From Steromphala cineraria (lineage: Eukaryota > Mollusca > Gastropoda > Trochida > Trochidae): DNA of 64,000 bases. Made by a program: the position numbers and the translations under genes. Below the pieces are notes generated by a model that was not told the origin of the DNA, ran no database searches, and worked only from the letters and a program-made list of their open reading frames with translations. Location of the stretch: assembly GCA_916613615.1 (NCBI GenBank), contig OU744724.1:23422171-23486170 (forward strand), read 5' to 3'. Of this stretch, positions 23,171 to 37,200 are shown piece by piece (the first letter of the stretch is position 1; each line of letters opens with the position of its first letter).

Positions 23171-24822
23171 ACTCTCCTGTCAAAGAATATGACTTGACTA
23201 AGGACTCTTAAACTTAGATATTCTGTGGTGATTGACCCCAACAAAATTGAACCCCATGTATGTTGCTGAGCAAAATGTCAGAATTGTTTGACAATTTTGT
23301 TCTGTTGAATTTTGTTAAGTTTTGTTTCAAGCTGCTAAAATGTTAATTTACTAATTTGGGCCCTTCAATGTCATTCACTGACATGCTGAGTTCAATATAA
23401 TTTGTAAGCTCAGGGGAGATTTTTATATAGATGTAATGACGATTAAATATTATTTGAGCTATTATTGAGATGAAACAGACAGGTTCAGTTTACTGAAGGT
23501 TTTCAATTTAAGTACAATGCATGGATTATTAAACGTTTGAGTTGTATTCAGTGTCGGCAATAAGAAGTTAATGCTAATGAATAAACAGTCTAATGAACGT
23601 CCGAGCAAAGGATACAACTATCTGAACTTACTTGAGATTAATCAATAGTAGGGAAAGTTAATATTTTAGTTGCTTCACAGCTATCTAACGCAGCCTGATT
23701 TCCAGTTTGAAGGTATTATAACCAGAAACATAACATAATTTAAAGAAAACTTGAAGCATAGTTCTATTCCTGGGGCTGAGGGGGGTCCTATGTGCAAAAT
23801 ATGTCCCCGAAGTTTGACTCTTCATTCCTGTAGGACACCCTTAGGAGATCGAAAAAAACTTGGGTAGACATTCCAAATGTGGGGCAGAAAGCTGTAATTC
23901 AAGATGGCGACCAAGATGGCCACCGCATCCTCATAAACCATATAACTCAGTCTGTATCTGTCCTAGAGTGTTGCATTTGGTGTCTTTACCTATGTTTTCG
24001 GGGACAAGGAACCCAATAAGATCCTTTTCAATGTACAAAAATGAGGTGTAAATGGTGAATTCCAAGATGGCCACCAAAAAAGCCGCCGAAGCCTTTCGGC
24101 CAGTATATCAAGGTCCTAATTGACCTAGGAGAGTAAACTGTGTGTCCTTTCTGGGGTTTTAGGGGTCAGTTATGACAGTCAGACCATTCACTTAATGGAT
24201 AATTGATTAATTCAATACATGTTATCTATTTTATCAGTATTTCGGTATGAAGACATGCCTAGAATTTACGTCCTTTACTTTTTTACTGCAGTATCCTTGC
24301 AACTTTAAAAACTTAAAATTAGTCTTAAAACATGTTTTCTATCCAATAGATATATCTTAGCTGATGAATGCTCCTTGAAAATGTACACCTGCACCCAGTA
24401 CCACATTGTCAGGCTTCTTATTACTATGTGATGTTGATCACTTCTGTTTGATATGAAGGTTCACATTTGAGCTAGGAGATTAAAGTTGGTGTATTTTACA
24501 GGTTTTTTTGCTTGGATAGTTAGTCTGAACATGCAGATATCATGGTTCATTGCTGTACAGATCCTCCAATTGATCAGGATAATGCTATGTAGACGCACCA
24601 CAAACGTATATGTCTAACCAGAAATGAATAGTAGACTAATGGCATCGATAGTCAACACAGTATACATTCTATATATACACATATATCTATATCGTACCCC
24701 GACGTTATACGACTACATCAGGCTTTAACAGAATTTAAGTTAGAAGCAGTTTTAAACTTATTTATTGATATGAGTATTGAATGTTTTGATTGATTGATTG
24801 ATTGATTGAGTATTGAATGTGA

Positions 24823-24981
24823 ATAAATAGAGAATCTCACCCAAGTGTCTTCTGATATCAAATATATCAACACAAGTTGATAAAAGGAACAAATATCCGA
24901 GGCTTGCTGAGGATATTTTACTTTTATCAAGGAGTGTTGATATATTTGATATCAGAAGACACGAGGGTGAGATTCTATTTA
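24823..24981. repeat. Inverted-repeat element, 159 bp
   Basis: Arms containing AGAATCTCACCC, GTGTCTTCTGATATCAAATA and TATCAACAC are repeated in inverse order on the right. A (TGAT)n run lies just to the left. It is a short hairpin-type transposon relic with no coding content. Confidence 0.6.
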
Positions 24982-25067
24982 TCATCCAAAATCATTTTTT
25001 ATCACATTTGCTTGAAAAATGTACATCTTTGAACACTGCATAGCTCTAAAACTCCTATACCACACCA

Positions 25068-25108
25068 TGACGTCATAGCATTGTGACATCATTGTGTTTA
25101 TGACGTCA
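25068..25108. promoter_or_regulatory. Two perfect palindromic CRE motifs
   Basis: TGACGTCA occurs at 25068-25075 and again at 25101-25108, within a small duplicated segment (TGACGTCATAGCATTGTGA). Degenerate copies (TGATGTCA and similar) follow to about 25158. These match the consensus for CREB/ATF factors. No promoter or gene start is visible nearby, so function is doubtful. Confidence 0.35.
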
Positions 25109-25431
25109 TAGCATTGTGATGTCATTACTGATGATGTAAAACGTTTGTGATGTCATGTCCCTTCTGTTGACAGGGCATTGTTCAAAATCTACTATCAAAG
25201 CGATATCTCCTGTGGAACAACGGTTTTGGATGATAAACATTATAACATGCCAACTATGCTCACCTTTTGATAAAAACTGGTAAAACTTTGACAAGTAGGT
25301 TATTCAAGACTTATAAAATTCCAATTGCTTAACAAGGAAAGGTGTCAACTGATAATGTCATTATATATACTTGACGTTGAATACATACTTATTGAACAGC
25401 CAAATCTTTTTTATAAACATATTTTACTTTA

Positions 25432-26407
25432 CAGCTGCGTATCTTAAGTTTGTTCACTTACCTGCATTTTTAGTGCAAATATCATATTATTTGGATTGTC
25501 TTTGAGGCATCCTAGTCTTACGAAAACGAAACGCATAATGTTGAAATTTGAGTACATAAGTTAACTTTCCGTTTGCGTTAACATATTTGTATGTCATATC
25601 TTAAAGGGACAGTAGCACGTTTTTAGGGGGAATATAAGGTGATGTCAGGAAAATGAAAACTAATGGTTCCAATTGAAAGACAATGTATGAAAACTAAATG
25701 AAGCAATAATAATTCAAATATAGAACGTAAAGTTTAGCCATGCGATTCCTTTTTCTTACACAAAATGAATTATAGGTGTTCACACAAAATGGCCGCCAAT
25801 GAATTGTATGTGAATCTTCATACTTTGTCCTCTGACTATGGATGATTGGCTTATGTAATGAGTTTTTTGACACTGTCATAATAATACATTTAGCATTATC
25901 GTACAATTATCAGTGAAACATTTACAAAATAAAATTATCAAAAAACGTGCTACTGCCCCTTTAAAGATAACCGTAACTAATTTCGCATTGAAATGACGAG
26001 GCGTCAAAATTGCGAAAACATTATTTCGTATTTTTCTCTTCAAAATCCTTCATTAGTGATCAATAGCTTAAGACCTAAGTCATATTTGCCGTTGCATTCA
26101 TGCAATGAATTTGTACATATTTCTTTCTTACAAAGTCTATATGGAATAATTTAAATAGAAATTTAAGAAAATCTGAATTTTCCAAATATGACCTCATCTG
26201 TCTATTTAATCATCTAAATTCAGTACCAGTGACGAGACGAGACGAGCCCGAAATATGGTTTTGGAATGTTTGTTTTACTAATGGATAATTGATTGTCGTT
26301 TGTATGTGCTCCTTGAATTATTTTATGGACGTCAAAACGAAACCCAATTTATATGATATTAACACTAAGATACACAAGCACATGAACAAACTTAAGGTAC
26401 GCAGCTG
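25432..26407. mobile_element. CAGCTGCGTACC element, copy 2, interrupted
   Basis: Left end CAGCTGCGTATCTTAAGTTT and right end AACTTAAGGTACGCAGCTG. The 976-bp span includes a complete TTAA MITE (25601-25964), so the original copy was about 610 bases. Confidence 0.7.
25601..25964 (+). mobile_element. TTAA-flanked MITE, copy C
   Basis: Ends AGGGACAGTAGCACGTTTTT and inverted AAAAACGTGCTACTGCCCCT lie between TTAA at 25601-25604 and 25961-25964. It is inserted into the older element at 25432-26407, which dates the two families relative to each other. Confidence 0.85.
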
Positions 26408-26611
26408 TACATCCAGTTAAAAACTTTTACTTCTATGGTTATAATTCAGACGATTATGTTTTGTTCCTTACAATTAATTCTAAACTATAAATTTGACATA
26501 TGAAGTAGACGACTTTTCATTCAATCGTAGTATTGTCTGTAACACATATACGTATTGCAAAATACAAATAAGGGGTATATACTTGATTGGCAATATGGAA
26601 AAAATTAAAAG

Positions 26612-26872
26612 ATCTTGTATGTTTCATGTGGACGCCAGTGTATACAGTGATGAGTTGGATTTGATCACCTTGTTTGTTTCATGTGGACGCCAGTTTGACT
26701 AGGGATTGATTAGATTGGATCAACTTGTTTGTTTCATGTGGACGCCAGTGTATACAGTGATGAGTTGAATTTGATCAACTTGTTTGTTTCATGTGGACGC
26801 CAGGATGCCTAGGAAGGGATAAGTTGCAGTCAAATCTATCCCTTGGTACACTGGTATCCACATGAAATATAC
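26612..26872. repeat. Minisatellite, about 56-bp unit, four copies
   Basis: GTTTCATGTGGACGCCAG recurs four times at about 56-base spacing, beginning near 26619, with intervening GTATACAGTGATGAGTTG. The array is closed by an inverted copy (TATCCACATGAAATATAC) near 26857. No open frame runs through it. Confidence 0.7.
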
Positions 26873-27363
26873 AATAGTCTTGCATAAATAACAATTATAG
26901 TTTAGTTTAAAAAAACATTATTGTCACTTTTAAAGTTCGAAACAAACATGTATTACCAAAACAATAATTTCGTTAAATCAAGGGGAGATAATGTACTGTT
27001 TATTATTGCGTCATTGTTATCAAGAACAACTGGTTGATAACAGTGACTACTATATTTAGTTTTTGAACCATGATTAGTTTTTATGGCGAGACACTAGCTT
27101 CGGGTCATCTTGATGTTTCGTTGATGTTTCGTTTCGAGCTGTTCATTGTATACATCGCATCACAAGACCACTACAGCCACCGAAAATTTCAAGCCCTTTC
27201 GGTCCTAAGGTTAGTGGAATACCGATGCAAATTATTACTAACTGTCCATGCAGGGCGACCCAATCGTCTAGTAGACACTTTGCAAGAGACTTTAGACACA
27301 AGACAGCACTGATAAACGAAAATAAGATAACTGCTAGGAGTCTGCCTAAAGTTCAGATGTGTA

Positions 27364-27926
27364 CTGCTGCATACCATAAGTTTGTTCACTTACCTGCGTA
27401 TTTTAGTGAAAATATTATGTTATTTGACAACGAAACGAATTATGTTGATTTTTCCCTACTCAAGTTCAGATTAATTTTGCATTAACATATTCGTATGCCA
27501 TACTTTACAGTTATTCGTATTAATTGTGGCAGGTCATTACTTTAAGGGACCAGAAGTCAACATTTACAAAAACACATCATATTTATTTTCTCTACAAAAT
27601 ACTTCATAAGTAAGCACCAGCTTTGATCCTAAGTCATATTCTTTCCTTTGCATTAAGTCAATGTGGTTGTGGTGATTTTGTTCTCAGATAGACAATATGG
27701 AATATTTTAATCGATATTTAAGAAATTTGGAGTTTCAAAGATATGACCCCATCTGTCTATCTAACCATGCAAATATTTTTTATTCTTATTCACAACTGAC
27801 CAGACAAGTTGTCATAATTTTTCAGTGCTGCTGGGGGTATTTGATTGACGTCCTAACGAAACAGAAATTACATGATATTTGCACTAAGAGACACTAGCAA
27901 GTGAACAAACTTTAGGTACGCAGCTG
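27364..27926. mobile_element. CAGCTGCGTACC element, copy 3
   Basis: Ends CTGCTGCATACCATAAGTTT and inverted AAACTTTAGGTACGCAGCTG, with TTGTTCACTTACCTGCGTA just inside the left end. Same family as the copies at 12351, 25432 and 46012. Confidence 0.7.
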
Positions 27927-28168
27927 TAGGTATCAAAACAAGAAACATACCATGAATTTCATGAATAAGAGGAAAATACCCATGTGGTCATGCCAAATGC
28001 TTGAAAGTAAATCCATTTTTCATTTGGAGATTCGGTTATTCAAGCAAGATGTGCGAGGACACCGGTCTAATAGCATGAGTGCAAAAGGACAACAACAAGA
28101 ATTACAAATAATGCAAATGTATTGAAATCTTAAGATAAGGTTTCCATCAGTAAGTACACAAGTAATGA

Positions 28169-28210
28169 TTTATTTTATAGGAGCATCGAGATGTGATCCT
28201 TCCCTTTATT
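28169..28210 (-). terminator. Poly(A) signals of the HYR/CCP gene
   Basis: On the minus strand AATAAA occurs at 28210-28205, immediately after the stop, and at 28174-28169, about 40 bases downstream. The second is better placed for cleavage, and both suggest a very short 3' UTR. Confidence 0.5.
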
Positions 28211-28212
28211 TA

Positions 28213-31200
28213 TCAATTGTCTCTCTGGCAGTAGTAGCCCTTCATTGCAACAGTGCTGTTGACAGGGCAGTCGAAGCAGGCATTCTTGTGGGAAGACCAG
28301 TACTGCCCGTCTGCACAGCACCGAGTGGGAATAGTGCTTCTGGCCTCCATAGAGAAATCATTTGAGAAACTCTGCCTTTTTGCATTAGGAATAAAAGTGC
28401 AGGTTCGAATCCCAATGCGGAGGTCAAGACGTGTTGACTCGTTGGGAACTACCATTGTCTCGTGTCCGTTTACGCGGATCTTGAACCATGAGTATATTGA
28501 AGGAAAGAGTCCTCTGTCGCCCACCTCCAGGAAACAGGAATACTCTGTCTGGGGACAGATGTCAGCGATTTTGTTGGTGGGACATGTGTTGTACGGGTTG
28601 TCGAACATTTTAGCTTGCCTGCAGTTTATTCCGTCACCTAGCTTATACTCGAAGATCATTGGCTTAGAGTTTTCTATTCTATACCTAGTCCCTCCAGGTT
28701 TGAGCTCATTCTGGCCTTCAACGTAAACCTGTACTCTGACATCGCGCCTGTACACGACCTCTGAAGGCAGATAGATTTCCATTCCCATCAAATAGATTAC
28801 GGAGTCCATATCACCTGCAGTTATCCACCCAGCGTTATAAAGCCACTTACTGCTCGGAATTTTGAAGTAAGTATCCTCCCCTTTGTACAGCTTAGAAATA
28901 TCCATAAATGCAGTATCTTTACGACCTCTTTTTCTACCAGGAACAGATGCAAACTCGAGTTTCCTAGTACAATCTTGCAATCTGTATGAAAGAAGCAATG
29001 ACATATCTGTTCCTGAATCTTTACATACAGGTGGCCTGATTCCTCCATTTTTGTATTCCAACTCATCACAGTAGAGTCTTATGACCTGGATAACCATGAG
29101 TCTGTATGAAACGTAAGACATTCCAGCAACCTGCTGTAGTTTCTGGAGGACGTCGTCACTTTCGCTCGGGGCTCTTGCAACCTGATTGTAGTCAGAAACG
29201 ATACCATCCGCAGCTTCAAGGGCCACCTGTGCTTGGACGTTTGACGCAAGAACTTCAACGAGTTCAAACTGCTTGTCGAAAATTGATTCATACATTGTCA
29301 TTAACTTGTCAATTTCGATCTTGGTTGTCCAACAAAGTCCTGTTCCGCCGATGATCCCCGCCGGAATAGCAGCAGCCAATGATGATGTTGATTCAATCAG
29401 TCCACATGCTTCATCGATAACATTAGTTAAATAACTTCCCATTTCAGTTAGCTCATAGCGCTTTAGTGCCGGTGTAAAGTCATTATATGCTTTGATAAAT
29501 TCATTTTTTGCCTTTTTAAAACTTTCACTCTTCAGCTTACCATCAGAGAGAGAGTTCATGATTATTGTCATCTTGGCAAAAAATGCATCGTTCTTAGCAA
29601 ATCCTTTCCTGATTTTAATGCCTTGGTCTCTCAGGGTGGTAATGGAAGCAACAAGCCGTCCTGCCTTGGCGAGTTTGGCTACAGCGTGTGCTAGGCCAGA
29701 GGCAGCTTCGTATATGCTTGATGGAGAAGCATCGGTCAGTGCTTTAAGTGGATTACAGTTCTCAGCAATCACTAAGCCTAACTTGACACCTTGTCCGTGC
29801 ACTTCTATCCCAGCTGTGATCAACATAGTGATCAAAATGTGGGTCATATCGTTATCAACTGACACGCCTGTAGTTTGAGCAGTGCCTGTCAGATCTTTGA
29901 TTTGTGTTATGACGACAAGATCCGCTTTAGACTTGGCAGCATTGAAACTATTAACTTTCTTGAAGTAGGTTTTTAACTCAGAAAACCTTTCACTGAGAGC
30001 TTTCTTAAATTCACTTTTTAGATCTTGAGCAACAGCAATAAGATTGTTTTCATTATCAGCCATAAGCTGGACGAGCCTTTCCATTTGTTTCTGTTCAAGA
30101 AATTTCCTCTTATCCAATGAGCTGTCAAGAACCCTCACCTTGACTCCATCAGCAGCTGCGGGCCGGCGGGATTGAAGGTACACACGGGTTTGATCCACTA
30201 CCCTCCAGAAGAGGCACATCTTTCCGTTGTTACAGATCTTGTCTGTCATCACCTCGGGGAATAATGACATAACTACCCTCATCTTCTCGTCATCCCCGTC
30301 ATCAACATACGTAGAGATTGATGTCAAGATCCTAGAGAGGACATTCTGTTGGTCTCTGTTCTCTGTGGGACGAATGGCGTCCACAAGCTTCAGGTAATTC
30401 CATTTCATAAGCACCGAGCTGAACGTTAAAGCGTTGAAGTAAGAGTTAATGTGTACATCGTTCCACTTTCCAATGTTCTTAAGATGTGAGATGAAAATCA
30501 AGGATCTGTCTGTTAGATCGAATACGTCACGCAACAAACAAGCGTTTTTGTCTTCTTCTTCTGTACATATTTTGATAGCTTCTTTTCTGATTTCCGTTGT
30601 GTATGTATCATTCAACATTTCAAACGTGTTTTCAAATTCAGTTTGATGAGTTGTTTGATCGAATCTGACAATATCAGGAAACTTTTCAAAGAAGCTATTG
30701 AGGAAATTTGGAACCTTGCAGAATTTTGCAATCTCTGAATGGAGCAACAAAGCTGATCGATAAGGAATTTCGTCTCGATTGCTATCCATCTTGACGAGTT
30801 GGAACAAATCGTATCGGTGCAGGAAGACACAGCTACCGTGGAGGCTATTGTTCTTGTCACTACACAACTCTCTGGCTCGCTCAATCGTCTGGTAGCTGTC
30901 CAGGGAGCCCTCTGAGATCAGGTCATTCTTGAGACTTTCAAAATGTTGATTAATATCAGGTATGAATCTATCCTTGGTGGAGCTGGTAATACTGTTACAG
31001 ATCAACTTGTACTCAGTCACCTCTGAAACAATCCATTCATTTTCATGTATGAATATCTTATCAGAGAATGATTTGCGATATTACTATATCATATCAGAAT
31101 GAGGTAAATCCTTATATTTTTGCAATTTTGGAAAGGTTCTGCACCTTCTTAGACAGATTCGATTGTCGGAATTTGAAAATAAATGTTTAAATTTTATGAT

Positions 31201-34200
31201 ATACATGTTTATCTTTGCAGACTGGAAGTTTATATACGTTCGGAAAATTTCCCAATTTGAAGGACAAGATATTCAAATAAAGCTATATCTAAATTGTTTT
31301 TCGCAGATGTTTATCTTGCAAAATAAAATTTTATCGGGTATGTCATAAATAAAAGGTCAAGATTGAAGAAGAAATATCCAATTGTATCGCTAAGATCTAA
31401 ATTTATTACATGCAGAACGATCGAGATTCAAAATGGGTATCTAAATGGTATAAGACAGCCATGAAGTTCATCAATCGACAATCGACGGACAACACTTTTG
31501 ATACGATATGTGAAAATTATGCTTCGCGGTACATCAGAAATAAAAGTTTTAGGCGTCCGAGTCCAACACCATGTGAATTGTATAACATAGATGCTTACCT
31601 CTACAGAAGGGAAGTTTATCAGTGTAGGTCCCATCTAACTGACAGGTGATGGAATTCTCTCCCATGACCTCGTACTCGTCGTCACACACCACTGAGCACG
31701 TCTCTCCGTACACCGCACCCTGGCGACACGTACTCCTGCCGTACTGTACGTCAGGGAGGGATGGGCAGTTCGCACCTGAAATAATCATACACGTATTTCA
31801 TATGGCGTTATGCTTTCACAAAATATTTTTAGTTGAACAAAAAAAATTTTATTGCCTCAAAATCTCTCTCAACTTTCAATTTTGAACTATGGATCGGCTA
31901 ACCTACTTATTTTGGATAATATCTATCTTTCTTATGCAATGTTGTTTTTACAAGTACTTTTCAAAGGGAATTCATAGAAGTTCATATATAAACGACATGA
32001 GGGTGATATCTAAATGCCAACTGCTTCAGGGAAAGACATGGCATATTTCCCAAAGTCTGAAAACCCCTACATAGTACATAGTACAAAAAAGAAGTAGTCA
32101 CATAATAGAAGCAGTAATTGTTGTGGTTGAAACAACAGAAGAAAGTGCTCAGAGAATAGTGGTAATTTAGCAATTCAATATAAGCTAAGTGAAGTTGCTC
32201 ACCAGTGACTGTGATGGCGAATGTACAGGAATCCATTCGACCGCCGCTGTCTGTAACCGTGTACTTTACATTGTAGACTCCCGCCGCCAGCTCATCCCCG
32301 TTTGAAGGAGACAATGGGTCAATCACAGGTCTGGGGGAAACAAGATTGCACATATGTTGAAATAATTAGGTTAAATACACACATTCATGTATCGTGTTTT
32401 AGTTGATCGTTAATTTTTGTTTTTACTCGGTTCTGAAGAAGTTTTAGCACTTAACATTGAACGTAATATGATTATGTGAAACGTTCGTGAACAAGTTATT
32501 ATTGTATTAATCTAAGTTGCAGAGAAAGTAATAGAGAATGCATGAGGAAGAGTTGATTCGTAGTAAATAATAATCCGGTACCGATAGGTAATGACAAATA
32601 AGCTTTCGAGGGCGTAGCCCAAGCAGATGTTATTGCCATAACCGGTGGCAATCGGGTTATTATTTGGCTCACACTACCGTTGAACACTCCTGCAATGGTA
32701 CCAAATAATTTCTTTACATACAATTAATTAATAAACGCCTTGATGTTCATATATTGCGGGTATTATATGTCCTGATAAGAATTCGCTATTTATACTACTT
32801 ACACTATTTAGAACTAAATACTTGATTCCTTACATTAAACATTATTTATAACAATATTGAGGGAAATAAACATACAGACATGACACAACAAAGTGAATAT
32901 CAAGTGGTATGGATCCTCCGTAGTTTATGTGGTTAAGGTGATGCTTGACACCATATAGATCCATGGTTCGAATCTCACTTTCGTTCTTTATAAATCATAA
33001 CTTTCTTGTTTGATTAAAAATCCACATTTTACACGTCAAATTGTTTGCGTTTGTTTACAATCTCATAACCGACATTTTTATGAGATAACCAACCTTTGCA
33101 GATGGTACTTACGGCATAAAACATTAAATTAAAACAAATGTAATAACTTCCCAAGGAGTGTTAAGGGTAAACACCTATATGAATTAAACCTATTTAAAAA
33201 AGAAGGGATATATAACCACCAAGGGATGTAATCAAATCTAATTCACATTTTCATACGATTCCCTTGGTCTAAAAGTCTTCTGTCAATAAAACCGACATTA
33301 AAACCCTGATGACCTCAAATTTAGCTTTGAAGTTTGGTTTCGGACTTTTGGTAGCAAGTCACGCGTGTAATAACATGTTTTACGCATATATTTCGCAACG
33401 CTCGGGATATAATAATAAAATAATCACATAGGGAGAACATATCTAATCGTACCTGTAAGAGATTAGATGAACTTGAAACAGGCTAGAAATTTAGCTTCCA
33501 AAATTATAAGTCACCCTTTTCATGAATTGCATGAATGTTTTGAAATTTTACAATTCGGTCGTCGGTATAATGTGCCGACGTGCAAAAGCAAACGCTATAA
33601 AATGTCATTTGTGCCCTTTTCCATTTCAATTCTTAATCATTGTTAATTGCTCATTATCACACTATTTGTTTATTTGTAAATATCTGTATATTCCATTTGT
33701 TAATATTTTTAAATGTGTTTTTGTATTTATTTAGAATATTGTGTATATAATTTTGAATTTCATCCTCACTTAAATGTAACACAAATTCCTTAACGGGCAA
33801 TAAAGAATTATCCTATCATATTTCAACACCACTCACGTTAAGGTCCCGTCCTCCTGGTCAAAGGCTACGATAGATGACTCATCCCAGGTCACACTCACTT
33901 TGGTCTGCTTTTCAGGGATCACCCTACTGAAGGATTCCAGGCAGGTTATCTTGGGCGGCATGTTAGCCACTGTAGGTACAAAATGATAGAGGCATTAGCA
34001 CTGATAAATCATGTGAACGATGGAAACATTCACTTTCAACAACACAAAATGTACATGCAAAATACGAATAGCAAGACACTGATTGTGTAAGTTCTTGTGC
34101 GTGTAGTCTGTCATCCAGACCCTAAAGCAAAAATATTTAATTGATGACCTCCATTTTGTTATAATACATGATTTGTTTAAAAATATTGTCTATATTGAAA

Positions 34201-37200
34201 ATAATACTTCTGAGACTAAATGTTAGTCTATTGTAGGTGCTACAAATGGTAAATACAAATGGTATTGATATGAAGTCATAACATCTTTATCGGCTTCATC
34301 CCAATATTTAAAGTAAATGGCGATGATTTAGAGTGTGTAAAGAAAATCATACATCAGCCTTTAAAGGGGCAGTAGCACGTTTTAGGGTGAATATGAGTTG
34401 ATGTCAGAAAAAATGAAATTAAATCGTTCCAATTGTGTGAATGTATTAAAACTAAATGAAGTAGTAATAAATCAAGTATATAATGTAAAGTTCAACCATG
34501 CGATTCCATTTTCTTACATAAAATCAAGTAAAGGTGTTCACACAAAAATGGCAGCCAAGGGACTTTATGTGAAACCACATAACTTGTTCTCTGACTATGA
34601 ATAATTGGTTTGTGTAATGAGATTTTTTATGCTTGCAAAATAATACATTTAGCATGAACCTACAATTATCATTGAAAAATTTAAAATATATAATTTTCAA
34701 AAAAACTTGCTACTGCCCCTTTAATGTCTATATGAGCCGAGGTCACACGTCTGATTAATAATGAAACTGTTTATATTAACTTTTACGCTAAAAATTGCAA
34801 CGCGTCACCTGTTAACACCATCATTTAAATATTGAAGAATTTCGAAAGTGAAAAACAGATTTATATTATTCATATTCATTTTGTATATTTATTGATAGTT
34901 AGCGCTTATTCGTCGATACCATAAACGTTTAATTACATATTCATATCTATGAATTGAAAGTTACATCCTTTAACGTCTAAGTCATTAATAAGGTCATTAA
35001 TGTATGTTTGGAGAAAGTGGCCGAAGAGCGTTCCCTCTATCTGAGGGAATATAAGTGTTTATATTTCACCTTTATCAATTTCATAAGATATCAAGTTACA
35101 TGACTTTGTCATGAGATTTACTGTTTGTCGAAAGCTTATTGTCTCTGAAATAGTTGAAAAGATATTAAACTACAAATTTCTCAAAACGTTTTGCTAGATA
35201 ACGATTTAGTACGATTTATAGTTAGAACGATATGTTATGAAATCTTTTGGATATGAAATTCTTATTAGATACAATATTTTATACACATTATTTCCATGAA
35301 TTCATATTCCATCAAAATCAATTCATGATTATTTTTCATATCTTCAAGCACGCCGCCTTAGTTACAAATATATTTTTTTCTTTTGTGCACTTTTGACGTT
35401 TACAATACATGATAAAAAATGCTGTTTACACATCGATTAATAGGTAGTTTCAAATGAATTCTAAAAAATGTTAAATAGTGCCATTTGCGATGAATGTCTG
35501 ATAAAAGAAAAATATTCATGGCAAGCAAGAGTGCCGATGGAAAATATCATCGAAACATAATTATCCTTCTAGAAGAAGCTACTTCAAAAGAACTTATACA
35601 GTTGCGAACCGCCAGTGTGTTCATACACACTCAGGGGCTAAAGCATAGATAAGCTTGAGAAGTTGTGAAGAAATAAATTTCAAACATCAGAGTGTGATAC
35701 TTATATTTGTAACACTGTTCGAATACACAAGGGGTCTAACTTTTTCAATGCGATTTTATGGAAAAACCTTTGGAATTTGAATGAAATAATTATGAAATGT
35801 ATACATTTCATAAATATAAGATATTATAAATATATAAATACGTGAAATAAATGAATTTTTTCACATCCTTTCTCGTCTAGTTAATACAATGTATAAGTTA
35901 TAACATTGCATAGCGGGTTGCATAGGTATTTATTATTCCCGCGAAAGGTTTTATGCAACGAGCGGAATAATTAATACCTAAGCAACCCGCTATGCAATGT
36001 TATAACGAATTTATCTTACCGAATGTTTAAACACAATGCATATTTAAAAAGGTTAAAAACTGCTGAGGCACATGACAAAGGTCAGGGTCACAAACCGGAA
36101 GTGTTGTTTTGAAAACTACATCATCAATCGTGTCAGTGCCTCGCTTTGTCAGATGAATTTCTTTTTATGAACACAGTTCTTGAAGCATAATTTCGACGTT
36201 AAACAACTTCCTTTGCAAGACATACAAGGCAACAGTGAGTGAATCCTGATATTTCGAATAAATGTGAACCGATTCTCATATGCATATCTAAAGAAAGCCG
36301 CGACACAATGTTGAAATTTTTTTCGACGAGAAACATTTCAAACACCAAATCTTAGATTAATAAGGAAATTATGGCAATATACATATATGTTTATTTGCAT
36401 TTATATAGATTGCAAATACTTTGACTTTAGTTTCTATAAAGCTACATATTATTTGAGCAAAGGTTACATCAATGTATTCCACGAAACATACTTTTCAAGG
36501 AGATCAATCTGCACGCTTTTTTCATGGCGGGGTATAAATAAGTTCAATTTGCACGCTTTTGTCGTGATTGGTTCATGGCGGGGTATAAATAATTTATCCT
36601 CCCGCTCAAGAGGGTGATATCAGTAGTTATCCAGGGTCACGTGAACCAATCAGAGATCGAGATTCTTACATGAGGTAGGATAAAGAGATTTTAAAACCGA
36701 TTTTCTTTTTGTAAGGCGTGTTTTGCAAAAGCGTTACTAGATATTGCTTTGAAAAAGTCTCAGTAAACCTAGCCTCAATATTATCCGTTTCACTAGACTC
36801 AGTATAATAGTGAAACGGATAATATTGAAGCTAGGTTTACTTAGACTGTGCTTTGAAATTAAAAGCGTAGTTCACTTGGCTCTTGAAGGCATGAAGTAAC
36901 CCTTTCTCAGCCGTAACAATAACTCGTACCTTAATCTATCATGCATTTTATATGGTATCGTTTTTATTGCCTCTGAGTGTAAATGGGTGAGCTAATATAA
37001 AAGCGTTTTAATAACTGCTGTCTTCCAGATTTGTAGCATTGCAAAACGGATATTGATGAAATTTTACTCAAGAAATATAGATCCATTTAATATTAACATT
37101 TTTATAACATATCTTTCAGTTAACCGTAACATATCTTGAATGTCAGGTGTAAAAATCTCGAATCTCTACTTTTCTACAAAATCTCTTATAAGTGATTAAA

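Larger units (their letters stand above)
20237..28160. other. Intergenic spacer rich in repeats
   Basis: I find no host gene between the receptor and the 3' end of the HYR/CCP gene. The identifiable content is a SINE, a dead Tc1/mariner remnant, several inverted-repeat elements and a minisatellite, each listed separately. Around 23.88-24.09 kb there are repeated AAGATGGCCACC-type motifs that look like another dispersed repeat. The remaining sequence is AT-rich and featureless. Confidence 0.5.

Noticed and set aside
28253..28726. 157-codon plus-strand frame
   Set aside because: It is antisense to the large HYR/CCP exon, which has a continuous 936-codon frame and valid splice context.
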